Source of the DNA: Peribacillus frigoritolerans
GTDB lineage: Bacteria; Bacillota; Bacilli; Bacillales; Bacillaceae
NCBI RefSeq assembly: GCF_004358755.1
Contig: NZ_SMZY01000001.1
Location: 372,001-436,000 of the forward strand
Direction of reading: 5' to 3'
DNA: 64,000 bases
Below are positions 57,759 to 64,000 of the stretch, in pieces (position 1 is the first letter of the stretch; the number at the start of each line of letters is the position of its first letter). Under the pieces are notes generated by a model. That model made no database searches, was not told where the DNA came from, and saw nothing but the letters and a program-made list of their open reading frames with translations. The position numbers and the translations under genes are program-made.

Positions 57759-57841
57759 GTTTTGGAGGCGGCATATTATTCTTCAGCACAGTGGAAGAAC
57801 TGATTGACCCTTTAGAAGAAACTAAGTATAAAGGCCTCTAA
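57755..57841 (+). pseudogene. Start-less coding remnant
   Basis: A frame with no usable ATG, GTG or TTG at its beginning encodes IGFGGGILFFSTVEELIDPL and eight more residues before TAA. It overlaps the end of the previous gene in another frame, and an in-frame stop precedes it. The protein-like composition suggests the 3' end of a lost gene, perhaps another immunity-type gene. Confidence 0.4.
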
Positions 57842-57850
57842 ATCGAGGCC
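57833..57850. terminator. Short palindromic stem between convergent units
   Basis: GGCCTC (57833-57838) and GAGGCC (57845-57850) pair perfectly around six bases, with T-rich sequence on both sides. It can end transcripts in both directions, but the T tracts are imperfect. Confidence 0.5.
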
Positions 57851-57856
57851 ATAACA

Positions 57857-58279
57857 TTATTTCTGGTCAGATAATTGTTCACCTGTCAGTATTTCAAACA
57901 GTTCTGCCGACTTGTTTTTGTCTAATTGAATATATTTACTTTCAGCATCAATGACGAGTTCGACTTTATCTTTGTTTGGACTTACCCATAGTTCAAATAA
58001 AGCGACTTTGGCCTCAGGGTTTGGGAAAGAAAAGTGGTAATCTGCAGGACGTGCCATATCAACTTTTGCATTCTCCCAGTCAAGATCATTCACAATTTCT
58101 TCCGCTTTTTTTACTTGTTCACCGTCTGTAATCACTTTAAAATCCCCGTATTGAGTTCTATCACCTATACGTTTTAAAACTTCAATGCTTTTCCCTCCAG
58201 CTGCTGTACCGTTTGAACAGCCTGCTGCAAACAGTGAGATTATTGCAATGGAAAATAGTAATAGCCTCATTTTTTTCAT
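57857..58279 (-). CDS. Hypothetical lipoprotein
   Basis: A 140-residue protein with a lipoprotein signal (MKKMRLLLFSIAIISLFAAG followed by Cys), so it is probably anchored outside the membrane. The mature domain has no motif known to me. A TTG start at 58285 is in frame but is only two bases from AAGGAGG, so ATG 58279 is used. Confidence 0.75.
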   Translation of the reverse strand: MKKMRLLLFSIAIISLFAAGCSNGTAAGGKSIEVLKRIGDRTQYGDFKVITDGEQVKKAEEIVNDLDWENAKVDMARPADYHFSFPNPEAKVALFELWVSPNKDKVELVIDAESKYIQLDKNKSAELFEILTGEQLSDQK

Positions 58280-58493
58280 GTTCAACCCCTCCTTTTAACA
58301 TAATGAGACGTATTGTTGTAATAAAAGTTTCAATTTCTTCCATAAATTATTAATGACACGGATGCAGGAGGAATTGGATGCAGCGGATTAGAATTAATTG
58401 TTAAGGGAGAGCTGCTTAATTAATAAGAAGTACTCTCAAAATGACTTCAAAAATGTTTGTTAATTATTTTTTCTTATGTCCGGAGCTGATGAA

Positions 58494-58706
58494 TTGAAAA
58501 GAGAAATCATTTATTTCCTTATTCTATTTCTGTTGATTGGTACAACAAAAGTATTTTTTGATTACCAGGAAACAAGAGTTTTGCTTTGGAAAGAAAACAT
58601 TATTGAAGCTTTTGCTTTAGCAGTAATCATTCTTTTTATAAATTGGTTAATCTCTCCAAGAAGCAAGCAAAAAGAGAAGACAGTGAAACAGGAGAATGAA
58701 AAATGA
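58494..58706 (+). CDS. Small membrane protein, two helices
   Basis: A 70-residue protein with hydrophobic segments at about residues 5-20 and 36-53, separated by FFDYQETRVLLWKEN, and a basic C-terminus. TTG 58494 after CGGAG is the likely start. ATG 58476 is upstream of that site. It overlaps the next gene by 4 bases, so the two are probably translated together and may work together. The function is unknown. Confidence 0.6.
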   Translation: MKREIIYFLILFLLIGTTKVFFDYQETRVLLWKENIIEAFALAVIILFINWLISPRSKQKEKTVKQENEK

Positions 58707-59257
58707 AACTGTCAAATCCCTTTACAATCAAAATTGAGAATCAACGTTGGCTTTGCGATGATGAACATGACTTGTGTTCTCACGGTGAAATTTTCTTGAG
58801 TGTTCTTGATACGATTATTACACAATCATCTGTTAACGAAGAATGGGGAATCAGCGAGTCTGCTCTGGCACTTCTGCGGACCCTTGAAAATGATTATTGC
58901 TGCGAACCTGAACATGATGAAGGCCTGATTCTCCACGGTTGCGGTGCAATCTTGATGATGGGCTGCCCCATTTCTATCCATTGGAGCGTCAAACATTTGG
59001 ACGGCCACGTGACACTATCGGATTTTGTGAAAATAACTACAACCAATCCGGATACGGGGAGTATTTATTATCCAGGGTTAGAAGTGAAAATAGGCAGCAT
59101 CGATTATAAAAACCAGATCGTCTCTTTTGCCCTTCAGGCTAAAGAATTGTTTGATCATTCGAAAGAAAAACGGATTTCTGATGACTACGATAAAGAATTG
59201 TATGAAGAATTTTGGACTGAATACAACCAGCTGTTAATCAGGAATATGAATTTGTGA
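58703..59257 (+). CDS. Hypothetical protein, Cys/His-rich N-terminus
   Basis: A 184-residue protein with AGGAG before the ATG. The first half contains several Cys and His (CDDEHDLCSHG, CCEPEHDEG, LHGCG), a spacing that could bind metal, while the second half is beta-rich. I do not recognise it. It follows a small membrane protein, suggesting a two-gene unit. Transfer or immunity function is possible, but nothing proves it. Confidence 0.65.
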   Translation: MKLSNPFTIKIENQRWLCDDEHDLCSHGEIFLSVLDTIITQSSVNEEWGISESALALLRTLENDYCCEPEHDEGLILHGCGAILMMGCPISIHWSVKHLDGHVTLSDFVKITTTNPDTGSIYYPGLEVKIGSIDYKNQIVSFALQAKELFDHSKEKRISDDYDKELYEEFWTEYNQLLIRNMNL

Positions 59258-59287
59258 CGTATGTAAGATTTTTATGCAATAAAAAAA

Positions 59288-59304
59288 CACCGCTAAAAGC
59301 GGTG
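59288..59304 (-). terminator. Rho-independent terminator of zwf
   Basis: CACCGCT (59288-59294) and AGCGGTG (59298-59304) form a perfect stem with a three-base loop. On the minus strand it is followed by seven T residues. It ends zwf transcripts. Confidence 0.92.
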
Positions 59305-59338
59305 CGATCGTACATATTCATCTCTAACCTTTTTTGAG

Positions 59339-60829
59339 TTAATCAACCATATCCGTGATCGGCCACCAGTGGAAGCCGTCTTTTTCAAGCAGTTCGTCAG
59401 CGGCTTTTGGACCCATTGAGCCGGCTGCGTAGTTAGGGAATTCAGCTTTGTGCGTTTCCCATGCTTTTGAGATGGTGTCCACATAGCTCCATGAGAGGGA
59501 CACTTCATCCCAGTGAGTGAAGTTGGTGGCGTCTCCGCGCAGACCGTCATAGATGAGCTTTTCATAGGCTTCAGGCGTGTTGAACTGATCAACACAGTTG
59601 CTGCAGTAGTCAAGCTTGATCGGTTTAACGTAAGAGCCGCCGCCTGCTTCTTTGGCATTCAGGTGAAGCGTGATGCCTTCATCAGGCTGAATGTGAATGA
59701 CGAGCAGGTTCGGATGCTTGCTGTCTACATCGTTTGAGTAGAGGTTCATCGGCAGATCTTTGAACTGGACAACAATCTTCGTTGATTTTGCCGTCATGCG
59801 CTTTCCTGTGCGGATATAGAAAGGCACGCCAGCCCATCTGAAGTTGTCGATCATCAGCTTGCCGGCCACATATGTTTCTGTGTTGGATTCCGGATCGACA
59901 TTGCTTTCTTCGCGGTAGCCGGGAACAGATACGTCTTCTGATTCGCCTTTGCCGTATTGTCCGCGCACGAAGTAATCAGGAACGTCCTTCTCTGTAAGAG
60001 GGCGGAGTGCGCGCATTACTTTTACTTTTTCAGAACGGATCTCGTCTGTTTCAAGCTTGATCGGCGGTTCCATCGCAAGCAGGGCCACCATTTGCATTAA
60101 GTGATTTTGAACCATATCACGCAGCGCACCTGAATTTTCATAATAGCGTCCGCGGTCTTCTACACCAAGTACTTCGCTTGAAGTAACCTGAATGTTGGAG
60201 ATATAGCGGTTGTTCCATACCGATTCAAACAGAGCGTTTGAGAAGCGGATCACTTCAATATTCTGCACCATCTGTTTTCCGAGATAGTGGTCAATGCGGT
60301 AAATTTGATCTTCCGAGAAAGCTTCGCGGATTTCATCGTTCAGCTCCTGTGCTGAAGGCAGATCATGTCCGAACGGCTTTTCGATGACAAGACGGCTCCA
60401 GCCTTCTGTTGCTGTCAGGCCTTCGCTTTTTAAATTCCGGGCAATCGTTCCGAAAAATTCCGGCGCCATCGCCATGTAGAACATTCTGTTTCCAGGGATA
60501 CCGTATTTGCCGTCAAGCTCTGAAAGCATGCCTTTCAGCTCAAGGTAGGAAGATGGATTTGTCACATCAAATGGATGATAGTAAAAATGCGATGCAAATT
60601 CATCGAGTTCAGATGACTGCTTAATCGATGACTGAATCGAGTCGCTGACATTTGAGCGGAATTCTTCATTTGTCCACGGTCTCCTGCCCACGCCTACAAC
60701 AGCGAAGTCACTGTCGATTTTTTTGCTGCGGTGCAGACGGTAGATGGAGGGGAAAAGCTTGCGCTTGGCAAGATCTCCTGTTGCTCCGAATATTACGATT
60801 ACTGCTTTTGGTTTATGTTCCGTATTCAT
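59339..60829 (-). CDS. zwf: Glucose-6-phosphate 1-dehydrogenase
   Basis: Zwf oxidises glucose 6-phosphate to 6-phosphogluconolactone with NADP, the entry of the oxidative pentose phosphate pathway. The 496-residue protein has the dinucleotide loop IFGATGDLAKRKLFPS, VIEKPFGHDLPSA and the active-site motif RIDHYLGKQMVQN. GTGAGGTTC precedes the ATG. In B. subtilis it lies next to gndA, but here accessory genes separate them. Confidence 0.96.
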   Translation of the reverse strand: MNTEHKPKAVIVIFGATGDLAKRKLFPSIYRLHRSKKIDSDFAVVGVGRRPWTNEEFRSNVSDSIQSSIKQSSELDEFASHFYYHPFDVTNPSSYLELKGMLSELDGKYGIPGNRMFYMAMAPEFFGTIARNLKSEGLTATEGWSRLVIEKPFGHDLPSAQELNDEIREAFSEDQIYRIDHYLGKQMVQNIEVIRFSNALFESVWNNRYISNIQVTSSEVLGVEDRGRYYENSGALRDMVQNHLMQMVALLAMEPPIKLETDEIRSEKVKVMRALRPLTEKDVPDYFVRGQYGKGESEDVSVPGYREESNVDPESNTETYVAGKLMIDNFRWAGVPFYIRTGKRMTAKSTKIVVQFKDLPMNLYSNDVDSKHPNLLVIHIQPDEGITLHLNAKEAGGGSYVKPIKLDYCSNCVDQFNTPEAYEKLIYDGLRGDATNFTHWDEVSLSWSYVDTISKAWETHKAEFPNYAAGSMGPKAADELLEKDGFHWWPITDMVD

Positions 60830-61084
60830 GTATTGAACCTCACTTTGTATCAGCGGATTTATTAATAATGATATGTAACCTGTTCAAGTACTTAATTTTA
60901 ATGCTAACCATGAAGTAAATCAAACATTTAAGATTAATTTCCTACATAAGTAGTATGAACCATTTCTATTGTATCCATAAAACGGAAATGAAATTAGGAT
61001 TACAGGTAAAATAAGAGATCGTCAAGAATGAAGATTTTTAGTACGATACAGAGGAAGATACTAGAAATAATCGGGGGTGTCTGT

Positions 61085-61786
61085 ATGAGTTTCATCTTTG
61101 AGAATGTCAGAAAAATATACCGTACAGGTGAAGTAGAGGTGCCTGCATTAAATGACGTCAGCATTGCATGCGGAAAAGGAGAAATCATTGTCATTCTTGG
61201 ACCATCCGGCTCCGGGAAATCCACCTTTCTGAACGTGGCCGGAGGCATTGACAGAGCAGACGGGGGGCAGGTCACCGTCCAGGGAGAAAACCTTCATGAA
61301 ATGAACGACAGGCAGCTCACTCTTTTCAGAAGAAAGCATGCGGGCTTTATTTTTCAATCCTATAATCTTATTTCTGCACTGACTGTCAGGGAAAATGTTG
61401 AAACCGGCGCCGACATCAGTGATCATCCTCTTTCCCCTGATGAGATCCTGGATAAGGTCGGAATGAGTGAACACCAGCACAAGTTTCCGCATCAATTAAG
61501 CGGAGGGGAGCAGCAGAGAACAGCCATTGCAAGGGCGATCGTCAAAAATCCAAGTATTCTGTTCTGCGATGAACCGACGGGAGCGCTTGATGAAGAGACC
61601 GGGAAAAAAATTCTTTCGCTTATTCAGGAAATTAACGTCATTTACGGCACAACCATTTTAATGATCACCCATAATCCGGGAATCGCCGATATGGCCCATA
61701 CCGTCATGAAAATGAAAAGTGGAAAAATCATTGAAACCGTTAAAAATGAGGCTCCAATACCTGCAGAGCAGGTGAAATGGGTATGA
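61085..61786 (+). CDS. ABC transporter ATP-binding protein (LolD/MacB type)
   Basis: A 233-residue ATPase with Walker [12 protein letters not shown] near residue 41, Q-loop IFQSYNLISALTV, signature LSGGEQQRTAIARAI and Walker B ILFCDEPTGALDEETG. The frame extends to 61028, but GGGGGTGT serves ATG 61085, giving MSFIFENVRKIYRTG. Subfamily and the FtsX-type partner suggest an exporter or a peptide-sensing/resistance system. The stop overlaps the permease start. Confidence 0.92.
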   Translation: MSFIFENVRKIYRTGEVEVPALNDVSIACGKGEIIVILGPSGSGKSTFLNVAGGIDRADGGQVTVQGENLHEMNDRQLTLFRRKHAGFIFQSYNLISALTVRENVETGADISDHPLSPDEILDKVGMSEHQHKFPHQLSGGEQQRTAIARAIVKNPSILFCDEPTGALDEETGKKILSLIQEINVIYGTTILMITHNPGIADMAHTVMKMKSGKIIETVKNEAPIPAEQVKWV

Positions 61787-64000
61787 AAATCAAGGCCATG
61801 GCTCTGCGCACCATCAGGCAAAAGCCTCTGCAGTTTGGAGGCTCCGCTCTCCTTCTCGCAGTTGCCGTCATGCTTTTTGTGACGCTCTCAAGCACAATGG
61901 CACTGATGGATTCGAGCAATCAGCTGTTCAGAGAAGAGTATAATCAGGAGGATTTTCAATTTACAGCAGGAGAGCGGCTGTCTGAGGATGAGCTGGCCTC
62001 CATTGAAAAGGAATTTGGAGTGAATCTGCAGGCCCGCCAATGGCTGGATATCGAATGGAAGGAGGGCGTTACTGCCCGAATTCTCTCCGTTCAGCAAGGC
62101 ATCAATGAACCCTATGTGGTAAAGGGCCGTTTGCCGGATGAAAAAAATGAAGCAGCCATAACCGCTTCTTTTGCAGACGCACACGGGCTGAAAGTGGGAG
62201 ACAGCTTTGACGCCGGCGGGAAAACCTGCAAAATAACGGCTCATGTTTATCTCCCGGACTATATTTACGGCGTTCAAAACGAGAATGACCTGATGGCTGA
62301 TCCGAAAACATTCGGTGTCATCCTGATGGCCAAAGAGGATTTTCCAGGGGGAAATCAGCCGCCTGTTTATTACTCCGGCAGATTTCTTGAAACCAGCGGT
62401 TCTTTAAGCAGCCTGAAAAAAACCGTTGCAGAAACAGTTGCTGTTCTGAAATGGGTGGATGCAAAAGACAACGTCAGAATTTCATATATTGATGCGGAAA
62501 TTGAGTCCAATCAGTCATTTGGAAGTGTTCTTCCCGTCTTTATCGGGATTCTTGCCCTGTTTATGGTCGTTTTAATGCTGAAAAGGCAAATAGACGTGCA
62601 GTCCACTCAAATTGGAACCCTTCTTGCGCTCGGGTATACGAGAAAGGAAGTCACGCTCTCCTTTATGTTGTATCCATTGATCATTGCCATTGCCGGAACG
62701 GTACTCGGGATAGCGGCAGGACTCATTGCAGCGGGGCCGTTGACAGAGCTCTACACCGCTTTTTACAATCTGCCCATTTTAAACCGGCTTGCCTTTGATC
62801 CGGTCACTCTTATCGCTGGATTTGCTGTGCCGATTTCCGTTCTTTGTCTGGCCGGTTTCCTGACAGTCAGAAAAAAAGTCAATCAACCGCCGCTCCAACT
62901 GCTGCATTCAAGACCGTCTTTTTCGAAAAAAGGAGCCATAAAGCTCCCATTAAAATGGAGCTTTAAAAGAAGGTTCCGCCTGAAGATGCTGCTCACCAGT
63001 CCATCCAAGAGCCTTGTGCTGTTTACAGGAATTCTCTTTTCCTCCTTATTAGTCACCTTTGGATTCATTTCCATGAATTCAATGAACGTGCTGATGAAAA
63101 AAACGTATGAAGATGCTTATCGCTATAACTATGCGATCTATTATCAGGAAGTAAAAACGGAGCCTGTTTCGGCAGAGGAAAGTCCGTTTTCTGCAGCAGA
63201 AGCCATTATAAAAGGGAAAGACGGCAGAAAAGACGTTAAAACGCAGCTCGTTGGCATGGATTCCTCAACGTCAATGCTGAAACTAATTGACAGCAGCGGG
63301 ACAGAGCTGAACGGCACGCTGCCTGAAGGGGCAGTCGTAACTCAGGCTCTGGCTGCGGCCGAAGGTCTTAAAGCCGGAGATTCCATCACGATTCAAAATC
63401 CCTGGACCGACCAGGAGCAATCCGTCACCATCACCGGTGTTGCAGAAATCTTCATCGGTCATGCCATTTACATGGAGCGCAGGGACGTGAACCGCTTTTT
63501 GAACCTTGAAGAAGATGCATATATCGGAAAATGGACGCTTAAAAAGGAATCTGGAAAAGCAATCGCTGCGATTGAAGATAAAAATGCCATGAAAAAAGGC
63601 ATGGAACAGCTCCTTGAGCCGACCAACTATTCGGCGGCGGTGATCGGCGTGTTCGCCTTTTTAATCGGCCTCATCATCATCTACCTGATCACCAGCATGA
63701 TGATGGATGAGCACACCGTGAACATTTCCCTGCTGAAAGTCATGGGCTATGACAGGAAAGAAATTTCATCCCTTCTTCTGAATGTCTATACTCCTGTCGT
63801 CATAGCAGGATATGTACTCGGCGTTCCTCTTGCATTTATCAGCTACAAAGGACTGATGGCATCCGTTTCGGAATCAACGGGATTCTCCCTTCCGATCGAA
63901 CCTGACTATCTGATGATCGCCGCCGGTTTTATCATCATCTACGCATCTTATGTAACCTCCCTGCAGCTTTCAAAGAGGAAAATCAGCCGCATTCCGCTGC
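61783..64000 (+). CDS. FtsX-like ABC transporter permease, 3' end outside the window
   Basis: The frame opens at ATG 61783 inside the ATPase stop and stays open for at least 739 codons to the window edge. It has an N-terminal helix (GGSALLLAVAVMLFVTL), a large extracytoplasmic domain (residues about 40-240), a three-helix FtsX block containing LLALGYTRKEVTLSFML, and a second copy of the same layout with LKVMGYDRKEISSLLLN. This two-block, MacB-like permease belongs with the preceding ATPase. Its substrate is unknown. Confidence 0.9.
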   Translation, partial: MKIKAMALRTIRQKPLQFGGSALLLAVAVMLFVTLSSTMALMDSSNQLFREEYNQEDFQFTAGERLSEDELASIEKEFGVNLQARQWLDIEWKEGVTARILSVQQGINEPYVVKGRLPDEKNEAAITASFADAHGLKVGDSFDAGGKTCKITAHVYLPDYIYGVQNENDLMADPKTFGVILMAKEDFPGGNQPPVYYSGRFLETSGSLSSLKKTVAETVAVLKWVDAKDNVRISYIDAEIESNQSFGSVLPVFIGILALFMVVLMLKRQIDVQSTQIGTLLALGYTRKEVTLSFMLYPLIIAIAGTVLGIAAGLIAAGPLTELYTAFYNLPILNRLAFDPVTLIAGFAVPISVLCLAGFLTVRKKVNQPPLQLLHSRPSFSKKGAIKLPLKWSFKRRFRLKMLLTSPSKSLVLFTGILFSSLLVTFGFISMNSMNVLMKKTYEDAYRYNYAIYYQEVKTEPVSAEESPFSAAEAIIKGKDGRKDVKTQLVGMDSSTSMLKLIDSSGTELNGTLPEGAVVTQALAAAEGLKAGDSITIQNPWTDQEQSVTITGVAEIFIGHAIYMERRDVNRFLNLEEDAYIGKWTLKKESGKAIAAIEDKNAMKKGMEQLLEPTNYSAAVIGVFAFLIGLIIIYLITSMMMDEHTVNISLLKVMGYDRKEISSLLLNVYTPVVIAGYVLGVPLAFISYKGLMASVSESTGFSLPIEPDYLMIAAGFIIIYASYVTSLQLSKRKISRIPL

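Overview
The window is a low-GC Firmicutes chromosome from a Bacillaceae endospore former. The evidence is a complete spoIIIA operon, spoIVB and spo0A, strong AGGAGG-type ribosome binding sites with frequent TTG and GTG starts, and gene order that follows the B. subtilis efp-yqhV-spoIIIA-accBC-nusB-folD-xseAB-ispA-dxs-yqxC-argR-recN-spoIVB-spo0A-bkd-yqi/yqj-zwf segment. It is not B. subtilis: it carries mutA-mutB-meaB (methylmalonyl-CoA mutase), an L,D-transpeptidase, and an accessory stretch between gndA and zwf. A Metabacillus/Priestia-like genus fits, but I cannot name the species.

Layout. 1-300: tail-less small membrane gene running off the left edge. 0.3-5.8 kb: yqhV and the eight-gene spoIIIA operon (forespore-mother cell channel), with a sigma-E-like promoter. 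6-8.4 kb: accB-accC-yqhY (fatty acid synthesis). 8.4-15.4 kb: nusB-folD-xseA-xseB-ispA and dxs-yqxC (transcription, C1 metabolism, DNA repair, isoprenoids, rRNA methylation). 15.5-20.4 kb: argR-recN, spoIVB, spo0A. 20.4-21.6 kb: small genes and a phosphodiesterase. 21.7-32 kb: bkdR and the seven-gene sigma-L-dependent branched-chain keto acid operon (ptb-bcd-buk-lpdV-bkdAA-bkdAB-bkdB). 32-39 kb: a BmrU-like lipid kinase, mutA-mutB-meaB and bacilliredoxin brxB. 39-41.5 kb: arginine-type ABC importer. 41.6-47.6 kb: yqjA, L,D-transpeptidase, an intergenic repeat, prli42, mce-mmdA-yqjE and msrA. 47.8-49.3 kb: gltT behind what reads as a c-di-AMP (ydaO-type) riboswitch. 49.5-52.3 kb: dinB and gndA. 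52.3-59.3 kb: accessory genes (Pmp3, VOC protein, MFS exporter, reductase, SUKH/SMI1 protein, several unknown small genes and a gene remnant). 59.3-60.8 kb: zwf. 61-64 kb: an ABC transporter whose permease runs off the right edge.

How it fits together. The bkd operon turns Val, Ile and Leu into branched acyl-CoAs, some of which end as propionyl-CoA. The carboxyltransferase (mmdA), epimerase (mce), mutase (mutA/mutB) and its GTPase chaperone (meaB), all within about 20 kb, could complete the route to succinyl-CoA. Sporulation genes from three stages sit in the same segment. No rRNA, tRNA, CRISPR array, prophage or insertion sequence was seen.

The most interesting observations are the c-di-AMP riboswitch in front of a glutamate transporter, an apparent AUU start codon for spoIIIAD, matching BkdR-type operators in front of bkdR and of the sigma-L promoter, a hairpin sitting between the Shine-Dalgarno sequence and start of mutA, and two Spo0A-box-containing direct repeats in front of nusB.
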